DNA of 64,000 bases from Spodoptera frugiperda (GCF_023101765.2 NC_064225.1:1426001-1490000); one strand, 5' to 3'; shown: positions 10,871-21,663, counted from the stretch's first letter. The notes: a model not told the origin generated them from the sequence alone. Made by a program: numbers and translations.

Positions 10871-11273
10871 ATTTCAACCAGCAGATGGCAAAACAAAAAC
10901 CTAATATTATGTTATTTTCTACCCCCATGAACCTTGAAACTGAAACAACACTCATATATACGGAAACACTCTTATATCCGTGTTACCACGAACCTCGTTT
11001 AGCCAACAAGGAACAAAACGGTCCCAAAACAACTGCGAACAACTAAAACTTCGTACCACGTCTCCCAATGCCCGTATTCCGAAATCCCCTAAAAAACTTT
11101 CGGCAAATATACCTATATATGGGGAATATATAAAAAGCCATGTAATTATGTGGGTGGCACCTACCTTATACTCGTAACAGACGTGACTTCGGTGGGAAAA
11201 TTGTTTGGATTTCTCTGAAAAATATTGTCGTGTAGAAAAAGAATAGAAATAAAAGCGTTTTTTGTATTGGAAT
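10871..11273. other. Unassigned DNA
   Basis: No recognised element; several overlapping short open frames on both strands are not credible genes. Confidence 0.4.
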
Positions 11274-11472
11274 TTGACGATTGGCGCAGTGACTGGGCAA
11301 CTGGCTGCCGTGGAACTTGTAGCGGGTTCGATTCCCACACGGAGCAATTCTCGGTGTGATCCACAAATTGTTGGAACGGGTCTGGGGGGGTCATGTGCAT
11401 GTTAACTTGTATGTTTGTAAACGCACCCACGACATAGGCGAAAATCCTAGTGTTGAGCAACGATTAAAAAAA
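11274..11472 (+). mobile_element. Family D tRNA-headed SINE
   Basis: GTGACTGGGCAACTGGCTGC, GGTTCGATTCC B box, GTGTGATCCACAAATTGTTG and an A-rich end (TTAAAAAAACC). Close to full length (about 199 bp). Confidence 0.7.
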
Positions 11473-11757
11473 CCTAAATAAACTTCCTCATAATAAACAA
11501 GGTGCGTAAAATTTAAACAACCATCGACCTTCAAATATGAGATCGAGGGATGGAAAAATTAGATCAATTAGCACCGGCATCCGGGTGTATCGGTGTTTTT
11601 TTAAACGAACAACATAATTGCTTTAACCGGGAAACCGGGTCCTGAAAAGGTAAATTAAAAATTAAACGATCACCTGTCAGAACATCTAATTTTGTGATGA
11701 TTATGATGTTTGTCAAGTTGAGAGGGTTTGATGTGTCGTATTAGTATCAGAGTTTTT

Positions 11758-11870
11758 TTTTCGGTGGCCGGAGATCGTCCCGCGATCCCCGACGCCCGGA
11801 GTGTCTCTCGGGACGGCTGAGGCGTGATGTTCTCTCACGCGCCCCGCCCTCTCCTTGTAAATCTCAAAAT
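11758..11870 (+). repeat. Repeat U, GC-rich fragment
   Basis: GGTGGCCGGAGATCGTCCCG followed by CGATCCCCGACGCCCGGAG. It matches 42,251-42,320 and the reverse complement of 49,128-49,160. GC-rich against an AT-rich background; element class unknown. The flanks (11,473-11,757 and 11,871-11,929) are unassigned. Confidence 0.5.
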
Positions 11871-11929
11871 CGGCATGTTTTTCGCACCATGGCCTTATTC
11901 GCCGTAATTATTTGAACTTGTAAAAGAAC

Positions 11930-12080
11930 TCGACGTAATTATTTGACGAAGAACTCGACTTGTTTTAAGCTATACTAGAGGCTCATATTACACACTATGC
12001 GACCACTGTCGCGTTGCTACTGAAGAAGTAAGTCGAAAAACATATGTAATAATAATTCATTTAGTATGTCTCAAGAAAAT
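11930..12080. mobile_element. Decayed family G foldback MITE
   Basis: TTATTTGACGAAGAACTCGAC, TACTAGAGGCTCATATT and TGTCGCGTTGCTACTG match the left arm. AATAATAATTCATTTAGTATGTCTCA matches the outer end. The central part is lost. Confidence 0.5.
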
Positions 12081-12441
12081 TATCAAGACCAAAATCAATG
12101 CGTATGACCATAAACTTACATAGATAGCCTTTACTAAACGATTTAATTTATAATTGGAAGTAACTCTACACCACCCTGCTCACAACCACGACAAAAAAAA
12201 AATCGTATCAAAAATTCTCATCTCAACCCCACCACCTTGCAACATTCTTCCGCACGAACTACCCCACAAACATAGCCTGTATCTATACACCAAGAAAAAA
12301 ACGAAAGCAATCATTTATCATTTGCGAAAAAAACAAGTCGATTGTAAAGAAATACTTATAACAAGAAAGATAAGAATAAAATAACCCCATTTTTCACGTC
12401 GCCACGTCAATGGCTCGTCGGCGTTCCGTCCGCGTGGAAAA
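12081..12441. other. Unassigned DNA left of the tandem array
   Basis: A-rich stretch with no recognised element. The last 40 bases before the array (12,395-12,441) are GC-richer and do not match the array's internal junctions, so this is the true left edge. Confidence 0.4.
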
Positions 12442-12726
12442 TGACGTGATATCGCTACCGAGAGACATTGTCGAGCTACGAAGGACATTGATTTGACGTT
12501 TCCAACATCGTAAGCTGCAGACGAGAAAATAATCGCTAGATTTAGATAGAGAACCCATTTGATGGGCTGTTGTTTCTTTTTGCTTGGTGATGATGGGATT
12601 TTGATTGGGGCTTGTGTTAGTTTCTGGTGGAGTGGATTTGTTATTTGTGGTGTGGAGATGTATCTTGAAATGCTTACTTGTATGTGTGTGTATTTGTAAG
12701 GAGCTGCTGGATACAGACTGCCTCGT

Positions 12727-12780
12727 TGGTCGAGTGGTCGCAGGTGGGACTGCCGGATAAGAGGTCTCGGGTTCGATTCC
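12727..12780 (+). promoter_or_regulatory. Pol III A and B boxes, array unit 1
   Basis: A box TGGTCGAGTGG at 12,727-12,737 and B box GGTTCGATTCC at 12,770-12,780; both fit the tRNA internal-promoter consensus at tRNA-like spacing. Activity is inferred, not shown. Confidence 0.6.
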
Positions 12781-13173
12781 CGGGTCGGACAAAGAATTAC
12801 TGGGCTCTTTTCGGTTTTTTGATAGTATGTAGTAATTTCTCAGTAGTAGCACGGATTCTGGAAATTGGTATACAGACAGTGTATGAGCTGACTTGGGTGA
12901 TAGGATGACGTGATATCGCCACCGAGAGACATTGTCGAGCATCGAAGGACATTGATTTGACGTTTCCAACATCGTAAGCTGCAGACGAGAAAATAATCGC
13001 TAGATTTAGATAGAGAACCCATTTGATGGGCTGTTGTTTCTTTTTGCTTGGTGATGATGGGATTTTGATTGGGGCTTGTGTTAGTTTCTGGTGGAGTGGA
13101 TTTGTTACTTGTGGCGTGAAGATGTGTCTTGAGATTGTGTGTGTGTGTGCAAGCAAGATACAGACTGCCTTGT

Positions 13174-13227
13174 TGGTCGAGTGGTCGCAAGTGGGACTGC
13201 TGGACAAGAGGTCTTGGGTTCGATTCC
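13174..13227 (+). promoter_or_regulatory. Pol III A and B boxes, array unit 2
   Basis: A box TGGTCGAGTGG at 13,174-13,184 and B box GGTTCGATTCC at 13,217-13,227, both intact. Confidence 0.6.
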
Positions 13228-13615
13228 CGGGTTGAATAAAGCATTACTGGGCTCTTTTCGGGTTTTTCGATAGTAGTGATTTCTCAGTAGTAGCACGGAT
13301 TCTCGAAATTGGTATACAGACAGTGTGTGAGCTGACTTGGGTGATAGAGTGACGTGATATCGCCACCGAGAGACATTGTCGAGCATCGAAGGACATTGAT
13401 TTGACGTTTCCAACATCGTAAGCTGCAGACGAGAAAATAATCGCTAGATTTAGATAGAGAACCCATTTGATGGGCTGTTGTTTCTTTTTGGTCTTGATGA
13501 TGGGATTTTGATTGGGTCTTGTGTTAGTTTCTGGTGGAGTGGATTTGTTACTTGTGGCGTGAAGATGTATCTTGAGATTGTGTGTGTGTGTGCAGCAAGA
13601 TACAGACTGCCTCGT

Positions 13616-13669
13616 TAGTCGAGTGGTCACAGGTGGGACTGCTGGAAAAGAGGTCTCGGGTTCGATTCC
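13616..13669 (+). promoter_or_regulatory. Pol III A and B boxes, array unit 3
   Basis: A box TAGTCGAGTGG (one change, still within consensus) at 13,616-13,626 and B box GGTTCGATTCC at 13,659-13,669. Confidence 0.55.
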
Positions 13670-14020
13670 CGGGTCAGGCAAAGCATTTCTGGGCTATTTT
13701 CGGATTTTCGAAAGTGTCTCAGTAGTAGCACGGATTCTGGAAATTGGTATACAGGCAGTATACGAGCTGATTTGGGTGATAGGGTGACGTGATATCGCCA
13801 CCGAGAGACATTGTCGAGCATCGAAGGACATTGATTTGACGTTTCCAACATCGTAAGCTGCAGACGAGAAAATAATCGCTAGATTTAGATAGAGAACCCA
13901 TTTGATGGGCTGTTGTTTCTTTTTGCTTGGTGATGATGGGATTTTGATTGGGGCTTGTGTTAGTTTTTGGTGGAGTGGATTTGTTTCTTGTGGCGTGAAG
14001 ATGTAACTTGAGATACTTGA

Positions 14021-14104
14021 ACTTGTTTGAAAAAGAGTAACTATGGAGTTTCTTGCTCGTCCTTCTCCATAGGAATCTATACTTTGTAACGAGCAAATAG
14101 CTGC
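14021..14104 (+). repeat. Repeat H fragment at the array's right edge
   Basis: GAAAAAGAGTAACTATGGAG and TTGCTCGTCCTTCTCCATAG, as in 10,681-10,870. It begins within a few bases of where the fourth array unit stops. Confidence 0.5.
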
Positions 14105-14708
14105 AGGTTTATGTTGACCAGTGGCCGCTACATAATTTACTTATGTCATGGTGATTACAAACACCAGTTTTTGTTGGTGAATCAACCGTATAATCATACT
14201 TATTACGCTCACGTTAATATTATGAATGTAAGTTTGTTTGTACGTTTGTCCATCAATCACGCTGACAGAAGGTAGTAAGTAGTCAATAATTTACTATTAT
14301 TTTCAATCTAGTAATATTTTAGTACTGAAAACATTAAAACATAAAACGTAAGTAGCACTGATTTTCCCCACATTCAGGTATTTGACTTTTAGCTTATGTC
14401 AAAAAATACTTTGAGAAAGAATCAATAGGTACAATATATTTTTGTTTTTATCCTTTTGTAGATGTATTTTCAGCATGTAGTGTGTAGCACCACCCTGACA
14501 CCCGCAATGAAATGTCCACGCAGCAGAGGTGCAACATTAAAACACACAAACGAAACACAATAAAACACTTGACATTTGGCCCCTCCACGGAGCATCTTCT
14601 GGACCCGCCGAGGAAAAAAAATGTATTGTTAGTGTAACATGGATTTCCGCAAAGTAACGCTTGATTCTATTCTATACACCTACTCTGAGAAAGTTAAACA
14701 CATTTCTT
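14105..14708. other. Mostly unassigned; short Lep1-like start
   Basis: ATTATGAATGTAAGTTTGTTTGTACG with TCCATCAATCACGCTGA at 14,215-14,270 resembles the 5' part of a family F element. Nothing else recognised. Confidence 0.4.
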
Positions 14709-14918
14709 TATAGTATAGGATCCCGTCATACAACGACCTTCACCGAGCTGGTTAATGGATGAAAGATATTATTTATCAAATAAAATAAGTCAATAAATAT
14801 ATTGCGAATGGGTTGTCTAAAAAATTTCAGTCCAGAATATGATTACTTAACAATTTTTTTTCCACCACCAACCAGCTCAGTGAAGGTCATTGTATGGCGG
14901 GATCTTAGCCTATTATAG
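14709..14918. mobile_element. Inverted-repeat MITE L (about 210 bp)
   Basis: The left end GATCCCGTCATACAACGACC with TTCACCGAGCTGGTT (from about 14,718) is repeated inverted at the right end as AACCAGCTCAGTGAAGGTCA and GTATGGCGGGATC (14,870-14,902). The outer TATAGTATAG/CTATTATAG also pair. Arms about 45-50 bp with a few mismatches; the centre is AT-rich and noncoding. Confidence 0.65.
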
Positions 14919-15365
14919 TCTCAAAAGAACAATCCAACAAGGAACTAGGCCAATGGGCATCGCTTCACCTAACGCGAAGAGCACTTCACTTCCGAACAAA
15001 ATTAATAATATTATTAGCCAACAAACACAAAAGCAGGGTTAAACTCGATTGCTGCGATAAGCTCAGTTAAAAACTCCAATGGCTTCAATCCAACCGAAAT
15101 ATTATATTTTAAGTACCATAATTAAAACTTTCACAAATTAATTCTAAGTACCAAAGTTTGGTTTCCAAATATTTTTCTTGGAAATCTGTAATGTTTTACG
15201 TGTAAAAGGTAAATATGTAGTAGAGGTACCTTTCAAATAATATGTTATGAGGAATTTTTAGATTCTTGTTTTATACGTAATGGATTTTCATAGAATAATA
15301 CAAAAGATAGGTCTTGCTGATATTAAAATTAATTTATAATTTAAATTTAAGGTACTACTACCGAG
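14919..15365. other. Unassigned AT-rich DNA
   Basis: No recognised element. Confidence 0.4.
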
Positions 15366-15444
15366 TACCTACCGTGTTTACCGAGGCTCCGGTTTCAAAA
15401 AAGGGGTGGTTTTTAGTCAGTAAGAGTCTGACACTCCCTCTTAC
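15366..15444 (+). mobile_element. Family A fragment
   Basis: GTTTACCGAGGCTCCGG and GGTGGTTTTTAGTCAGTAAG; the 3' third is missing. Confidence 0.55.
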
Positions 15445-15462
15445 TTTATTTATATAAAAATA

Positions 15463-15839
15463 CTAGCGGACCCGACAGACGTTGTCCTGTCTACACGTCT
15501 TTAATTTGAAAATTTTAAACTTTTTTTAATAAGCTAAAACATTCTGGACCTTTTTGATGAAAATTGTTATTCAAATGTTATGACAATATCTAACGTCATT
15601 AATATTTGACACTGCGATAGTAGCGCCGTCTGTCGGATCCAATGTAAAACATTCCAAAATCAACAACTACTAATAAATTAAAAACTAATTAAAAAACTTT
15701 GTCCAGCGGACAAAATTGTGAATCTAAACCATTCTCAGATCCTCTTGAACACACACAAAAAGTTTCATCAAAATCCGTCTAGTCGTTTAAGAGGAGTTCA
15801 GTGACATACACACGTACAGAAGAATTATATATATAAAGA
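15463..15839 (-). mobile_element. Non-autonomous Helitron, 377 bp
   Basis: Read on the minus strand it begins TCTTTATATATATAATTC and ends GTCTGTCGGGTCCGCTAG, i.e. 5' TC and 3' CTAG. The flanking bases are A on the 5' side and T on the 3' side, as expected for Helitron insertion at AT without target duplication. The interior has the GACGGATTTTGATGAAAC motif common in lepidopteran Helitrons. No coding capacity. Confidence 0.7.
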
Positions 15840-16140
15840 TTGATTTTACTAAATGAACAACAAGCAAAGTATATGCCTGATTATTTACCAAGTGAACAAG
15901 CAAATATATTCACTGTTTCGTTTTTTAAAAAGAAACGGAGAAGTACCAATACCATAGGATTCTATTGTATTTTTTTCACAATTACCGATAAATGTCTGTT
16001 GGACTAATGGATCTCCTCTAAACATAATGTAAGAGAATTAGCCATAATTATCACACTCAGCAAAATAAGTTGGAGATCGCAGTTTAAAACATTCAGATTT
16101 ACCAAAGAGCGCTGTAGTCGGGTCTCCAGTCAAATGTCTT

Positions 16141-16343
16141 AGGGTGCGTTTCTACCAGAGATACGTTGCTGGGGATGCGTTTGGCTTCTACCAATTATAT
16201 TCATTGGTACTGGTGGAAACAGACTCAGCTGAGTTATGTTTTTAAATGGAAAGATGCGTCCTATGGATGGCTTCCCCACTGTCGATACATTGCAAACTCC
16301 AGCTGGAAACGGTCACATAATTTCACAGCTTACCTATGTCATC
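16141..16343 (+). mobile_element. Family I element, partial
   Basis: AGGGTGCGTTTCTACCAGAG start, GGATGCGTTTGGCTTCTACC and GGAAACGGTCACATAATTTC, in the same order as the copy at 20,104. The right end is truncated, and the 15,840-16,140 and 16,344-16,714 flanks are unassigned. Confidence 0.6.
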
Positions 16344-16714
16344 TTTGCTACATGATATGTCTTAAGACATTTACGGTAAAAATTGTGGTAGTTTCCAACA
16401 TACTCTGCGCGCAACAGATAAATGACAAAAGCAGTTAGGCAGAAAACTATATAGGGATCCAAAAAATATAATCTATGTTCAATAAACAAGAAGGTCATAT
16501 AAATTGCCCAAATGTCCTGAGGCGATGTCTACCGTCCAGTGAAAGGTACGCCCACGCACAAATAGAAAGGATTTGTTTATACTTTTATAAGTATAAACAG
16601 TTTCATGTACCTACTTACCTACTTGTGTTCATTTTAATTGCTTTGCAATATTGTTTTGAAAATTATTTGTTTGTTAAATGGTCAGAAAAGTGTTTTCATT
16701 CTTATTTTTTATAG

Positions 16715-16980
16715 AATAAGCACCGGCTTACGAGCAGGTGGATCACCTATTGATAAGCAATCGCCACCGCACATGGCCACCTGAAACAGCAGAGGTGTTA
16801 AAAGTGCGTTGCCGCCCTTTTGGGGATTAGAAATTTAAGGGTTGTTTGAGAATCGGGGATTGGGAAGATTGAAAACTGGGGAATTGGATCACCGATAACC
16901 TCACTTACACAACGACAAACAACGTTTCACTCCGGTAGAGCCGACCCATTCGTGCGAAGCGTGGCTCTTCTGCCACACTT
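16715..16980 (-). repeat. Family B interspersed element
   Basis: Inverted, from ATAAGCACCGGCTTACGAGC to GGCTCTTCTGCCACACTT. The TTGCGTTGTG block is shortened. Confidence 0.7.
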
Positions 16981-17370
16981 AGATAATCTCCTACATAATA
17001 ATTAATCGTCAATAACTCAAACAAACCCATAGCTACCAAGCAGTATTTTAATAATTTAAAAGCCCAGTAAGAAACATGAAACCCTTTTTCTAAATTAGAC
17101 CTTAGTACAACAGCACTTTCTCCACATCTTTTCAAACGGTCAAAGACCTTCACTCTCGGTTCTATTTCCAAAAGGGATTATAAGGTATCTTTATCAAATT
17201 AATCTAATATAAACAATTAACTCTATACCAAAAGTTATAAGGTTTATAATTGAATGGGTATTGCTTGTAGCTAAAATAATATTTATTTAGTCAATAGTTT
17301 TTGTTTCATTTTAACATTTTCTGAAGTGATCCTTGAAATTTACTTTATTAACTGGGCTTGAAATTAGTAC
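16981..17370. other. Unassigned DNA
   Basis: An 88-codon minus-strand frame crosses into the family B copy, so it is not a credible gene. No other feature. Confidence 0.4.
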
Positions 17371-17527
17371 CTGGGGTCTTAGTACGAGTTTACTTTACAA
17401 AACGAGATTGAAACGAGAGCGCGTGCGGTGTTGTGTTTGATTGGTTTATTGTAATCTGCCAATCACAGCGCCGAACGCGGTCTCGTTCCGATTACGTTAA
17501 ACGTAAAGCAAATTCGTACTAAGGCCA
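17371..17527. mobile_element. Inverted-repeat MITE Y (about 157 bp)
   Basis: GGGGTCTTAGTACGAGTTTA at the left is matched in inverted form by AGCAAATTCGTACTAAGGCC at the right; arms about 26 bp. The interior is GC-richer (GAAACGAGAGCGCGTGCGG). Seen once in this window. Confidence 0.55.
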
Positions 17528-17706
17528 TAGTAGACTATTTCTTTGAACAAGTAGATCTCTTAATATTTTGATTACTATGCGGATTCTATTTTTGTATTGT
17601 TATAAATCAGAAAATCAAACTCGGAATTTATTGTTTTAATAAAATCTCAATGTCAGTGCCATATTTTCAGTCCAATAAAATCTCAATAATTATTTATTGT
17701 TTATGC

Positions 17707-17795
17707 ATCGTTGGCCGAGTGGTTGCCAGTGTGACTGCCAGACAAGGGGTCTCGGGTTCGATTCCCGGTTCGGACGAAGTATTACTAAGTTTTTT
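17707..17795 (+). mobile_element. Family C SINE head with intact Pol III boxes
   Basis: A box TGGCCGAGTGG at 17,712-17,722 and B box GGTTCGATTCC at 17,755-17,765, both perfect. Body truncated by family G at about 17,829. Not a tRNA gene: the segment does not close into an acceptor stem. Confidence 0.65.
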
Positions 17796-17828
17796 TTTCT
17801 ATTCAATAACCACCAAAAAAAAATTATA

Positions 17829-18031
17829 ACTTTCGCGAGACATACTAAATTAATTATTATGTTTTTTGGCTTGCTATCGCGCTGCTACACAATTAAAAAT
17901 AAAAGCAACAGCGCGACACTCGCCACGTCGTGTGTCGCGGAATGCTGCTAATGAATATGAGTCTCTAGCATGGCTTGAAACTAGTCGAGTTCCTCATCAA
18001 ACAGTTACGTTAGCCAAAAAACAATAACATT
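17829..18031. mobile_element. Family G foldback MITE, left arm deleted
   Basis: Outer end TCGCGAGACATACTAAATTA, a jump to the centre, then the full right arm (CGTGTGTCGCGGAATGCTGC, GAGTCTCTAGCATGGCTTG, CATCAAACAGTTACG). Confidence 0.6.
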
Positions 18032-18630
18032 CTAAAATTTTGTAAAAGATACACTTAACAACCATCCCTCAATTTATACCAAATCCACTTCATCACAATT
18101 ACAACAGCAATTTTCCTACAATAGCGTTACAAGACACACACAAACAGACACGTATGCACCAACCCACACATAGAACTACCAAGCAGATCCAACTAATCAA
18201 TTGAATAGTAGTTACTGATGAGCTTCCAAACTGTCGTTTACCTGAGCCACGTCTCTGATTGCAGTAATTGGTGGTCTGCTGCCACTGAGTACGGAGTTTC
18301 AAACATTTTCAAACATTTCACTGCAGTTTGGCAATTTTAGCAGATTAGCCTCGTAGGTATGTAGGTATGTGTGTAGGGTGATTTATTTGCAAAGTTCAAT
18401 TCGTTGGTTTTGTTCGAAGATTTGTTTAATGTATGTATGTATGTAAGTGCTTGTGTTTGCAATGTTTGTTTAGTTTTTGGTTTAATTTAGTTTTTGGGAG
18501 ATGGGGATGTGATAGTAGGAGCTACTGTTAAATCATCAGGTTTGTTGCAGCATTTTCTTGTAATGATTACTATAGGTAAAGATTGAGGTGCTTTTTATGG
18601 AATATGAAACAAGTCAGCAACACATCAATA
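18032..18630. other. Unassigned DNA with short GTAT repeats
   Basis: Short imperfect GTAGGTAT and GTAT runs at 18,354-18,375 and 18,430-18,446. No gene or transposon recognised. Confidence 0.45.
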
Positions 18631-18887
18631 GCCTATTTATTAGTGGCCACTGACAATCAAAGCCTCTTCTGCTATGAAGAAGATTTGAGCATTAATCACC
18701 ACGCTTACTCAATGCGAGATGGCGATTTCATACTTATAATAAAAAAGAAATTATAAGCCCAGGTTTCCTCAGAATGTTTTCTTTTACCGTTTGTTAGTTG
18801 TGTTTAAATTTTATTTAATCTAATTTTATAAATAATTTTATCTAATTTTAGATATTACATGATATAACTCGGAAGGAGTTCCATTAC
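18631..18887 (-). mobile_element. Family E SINE body
   Basis: TTAGTGGCCACTGACAATC, GAGCATTAATCACCACGC and ATTATAAGCCCAGGTTTCC in the inverted order of the family; the tRNA-like head is not present. Confidence 0.6.
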
Positions 18888-19080
18888 ACTATCTCGCCTG
18901 GTGGTAAGCGATGATGCGGCCTACGATGGAGCACGTCTGACCAAACTTATTCACTCAAACCTTGAAGACACCCAAGATATATCTATCAAGAAATAAAGAC
19001 TCAGGCAAAGAATTCCACTCTTTAGTAGTTCGTACAACGAAGCTTGAAGCAAAGCGCTTCATGTGAGTATGGTTTTGTCA
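18888..19080 (+). repeat. Repeat R copy
   Basis: CGCCTGGTGGTAAGCGATG, GGCCTACGATGGAGCACGTC and GAAGCTTGAAGCAAAGCGC. Confidence 0.55.
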
Positions 19081-19089
19081 ACCATTGTA

Positions 19090-19168
19090 TCATCATCATC
19101 ATCATCATCAGCCTGTTCTCGTCCACTGCTAGGCATAGGCCTCTCCAATGGCACGCCAATGAGCTCAC
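19090..19168 (-). mobile_element. Repeat S non-LTR tail
   Basis: (ATC)7 run followed by CCTGTTCTCGTCCACTGC and CCTCTCCAATGGCACGCC, the reverse complement of the element at 2161-2232. Confidence 0.65.
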
Positions 19169-19580
19169 TAAACACATTGATACTAAAGCACATTATAGTT
19201 TGTTTAACAGCGTAAACGTCAAATTCTATCGAACAAACACCTTTTCATCATGATTCCGTACCTGCCATTAAAATACCTTAACCGTATATCAGAACCAATA
19301 TCGATAGTTCGGTTGCAAGCTTGAAATGAGCCGACGTAAATTAGACTCTATGCATTCAGCAAACAGTAGCTAATGAAAAACAAACAATTTCTGGGAACTG
19401 AGCAATTTTGTGAGAACTTGGAGTATGTAATAATTCCATCATATATTTGTGCATACTTTGTATTTGGTAGAGTTTGATGCAAGTATTACATAGGTGTTAA
19501 AATTTTGTACAATAATTTTGACTAATGCATATTATTTTCAGGGATATCGTCAAACAATCTCATGAATCATTTGATAGTTT
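19169..19580. other. Unassigned AT-rich DNA
   Basis: No recognised element; a short inverted scrap of family A (19,581-19,636) follows. Confidence 0.4.
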
Positions 19581-19637
19581 TTAGGGAGGAAAATTATACT
19601 ATGTCTTTTATTGCCTTGAGTGACCCGAGAGGGAGTT

Positions 19638-19940
19638 TTTTTTTATGGAACACGTCGATAATCTAGCTGACATATCACCTGATGGTAAGCAATCGCCGCC
19701 GCCCATGGATACCCGAAACACCAGAGACGTTACCATTATGTGGGCGGCTTTTTAGGGGTTAGGATTTTAAGGGTTGTTGGGGAATTGGGGATTGGGAAGT
19801 TTGGGAAAAGAGGTTATTGGGCCTTCGGTAACCATCACTCGCACAACGCAAGCATTGTATCACGTCGGTTTTCTGTAAGGACATGGTACCACTCCGGTCG
19901 AGCTGGCCCATTCGTGCCGAAGCATGGCTCTCCCACACTT
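19638..19940 (-). repeat. Family B interspersed element, near full length
   Basis: Inverted, from TTTTTATGGAACACG to GGCTCTCCCACACTT. The left end directly abuts the family A scrap. Confidence 0.75.
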
Positions 19941-20103
19941 ATAGTTCATCTGAAATAGAGAAGTAATGCTCAATAGTAAATAACTCAAAATATTGTAGCA
20001 TTTTTCGTAATAGAAAAAAGCAATATCCTTACTCCAGAAGAGAATTTTTACTACAGAATAATCTAACTGGAAATAAGGTATACAATAATGAATTGTATTC
20101 AAT

Positions 20104-20457
20104 AAGGGTGCTTTTCTACCGGAAATGTGCTATGCTATATTGCTGTGGATGCGTTTGACTTCCACCAATCATATTCATTGGTACACATAGCATAGCAATG
20201 GTGGAAATGGACTCAGTTCAGCTATGTTTTTATATGGAAAGATGCATGCTATGGATTGCTTCCCTACTATCGATACATCACGTACTCAAGCTGCGCATCT
20301 TCCTCGCACAGCTATTTTACAGCGTCGCATCTTCATAGCACTTCTCACTCGCACAGCTTCATAGCTTAGTACGAGAATCGGTGGAAACGGTCACATAGTT
20401 CCACAGCTTAGCTTCGTAACTAAGCTATAATATATCTCTGTTGGAAAAGCAGCCTAA
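20104..20457 (+). mobile_element. Complete family I terminal-inverted-repeat element
   Basis: Left end AGGGTGCTTTTCTACCGGAA pairs with right end CTGTTGGAAAAGCAGCCT in inverted orientation, with further pairing inward (GCTATGCTATATTGC against GTAACTAAGCTATAATAT). About 354 bp, noncoding. The best copy of the family here, used as reference for 2,086, 16,141, 52,161 and 59,213. Confidence 0.65.
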
Positions 20458-20947
20458 TGCTTCTTTAATTTCTCAGCCTACCTATTCAGGGAAAACGAGG
20501 CGTGAAAGAGTGTGTAATATCAAACCTATATCTAATTCTAATAATAAATTGTGGCACAACGATGCTGCCTAATATCTATAGTACTAATACTGTAGATGAG
20601 AAAGTAATTTGTGTGTTCGTTTGTATGTATGTTTATTTTTTTTTCTCAGGGAGTCTGAGCATAGTACCCTCAGGGGACCGTTTGCGATGACCATACTCTT
20701 TCGCCTTCCAGTCCCGGTCACACTAGACATCGGGTTGTATTTTGTCAAATCAACACAGAAAATATTGGGATTGATCATAGCAAACTAATGCACTACACAA
20801 AGCATACATAAACAATACTCTACACAATGCATAGTGTATTTTTATCGTGACACATACTTAAATTACCTAAAAATCACGGTTTACTCACGTATAATTAATA
20901 CTATTACGCTTACTACTATGCATGTAGGCTGCGCGACATCTGGACTT
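20458..20947. other. Mostly unassigned; AA-like fragment
   Basis: CACGGTTTACTCACGTATAATTA at about 20,876-20,899 matches the end of the AA foldback copies at 23,076 and 34,862. Nothing else recognised. Confidence 0.4.
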
Positions 20948-21154
20948 TTTTTCATTTTCGAAAAAAATTCAGTAGTTGCGCTAAGTGTCGAAATGGGCTT
21001 GGTATAAAGCAATAGGGTCTAGCTATACATGGGACTAACAACATAAATTGTAAAAAGTGGGTGTACAGTAGTATTACGTGTATAATATATAGGTAGGCAA
21101 AGAAGCATATTACGTGTATATGCATCTTTGCCTACCCCTTCGTGGAAAAGCGTG
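20948..21154 (+). mobile_element. Degraded family C SINE
   Basis: TTTTCGAAAAAAATTCAGTAG, GTAAAAAGTGGGTGTACAG and TTGCCTACCCCTTCG in family order, diverged and lacking the tRNA-like head. Confidence 0.5.
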
Positions 21155-21663
21155 ACGATATAAAAAGAAAAACTATCCAGACAAAGTCACAGAAAATACT
21201 AGTCCCTAATATGTCAAAGTAATGTGAAGAAGTCTGGTTTTTATATTGGTGTGTTCTAATAAAAGCCTCGGTTATGAAAAGACTTTTTACGTCGGTTTTA
21301 GGGTTTTCCTCTCAAGAAACTCTTCAATGTTTGATGAAATGCGTGGTTCTGCATGATTTCAACTCTCTCCGTGTTTTATTTGGGTGCGAGGTTTTCGCAA
21401 TAAATTTCCTTAGCCGTTTGGGTTTATTTTTATCTTCCGCAAATGATATTTTGATTAAGTTCGCCTTAAGTCTCAAGTAGTTGGGTTTGGAATTATTTAG
21501 TGTGGTTATAGGTTTATTTGTATGTTAATGAGATGATATCGTTTTTATAATTTGTGTTTCAACACCCTGTGTTCCTTAGTTACCAACATCAAATCTGTTT
21601 TGTAGATGGTTAGAATTACAATTACTTACTGACACATATTTCATCAATATTATATTATCGCAT
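21155..21663. other. Unassigned DNA
   Basis: A 68-codon plus-strand frame (21,274-21,480) has no recognisable motif. No repeat recognised. Confidence 0.4.

Larger units (their letters stand above)
12442..14014 (+). repeat. Composite tandem array, 3 full units plus a partial fourth
   Basis: Units start with TGACGTGATATCGC at 12,442, 12,906, 13,350 and 13,785, giving periods of 464, 444 and 435 bp; the fourth stops after about 230 bp. Each full unit has the same order: a 230-bp segment of unknown origin (CCGAGAGACATTGTCGAGC ... GGTGGAGTGGATTTG), a GT-rich run, a family C tRNA-like head with A and B boxes, TTTCTCAGTAGTAGCACGGA, then a 45-bp scrap of Lep1 (ATACAGACAGTGTATGAGC ... GGGTGATAG). The unit is therefore a chimera amplified as a whole. 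Minus-strand open frames recur in each unit, but they read through the SINE and are most likely not genes. Confidence 0.85.

Noticed and set aside
12394..12972. 192-codon minus-strand ORF as a gene
   Set aside because: It spans two units of a tandem repeat and reads a SINE in antisense; similar frames recur in the next units. No domain recognised.
12442..14014. CRISPR array or classical satellite
   Set aside because: Units are about 440 bp without alternating unique spacers, this is an animal genome, and only three and a half units exist here.
17707..17772. tRNA gene
   Set aside because: A and B boxes are intact, but there is no proper acceptor-stem pairing, and the sequence continues as family C SINE. 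The same applies to the array heads.
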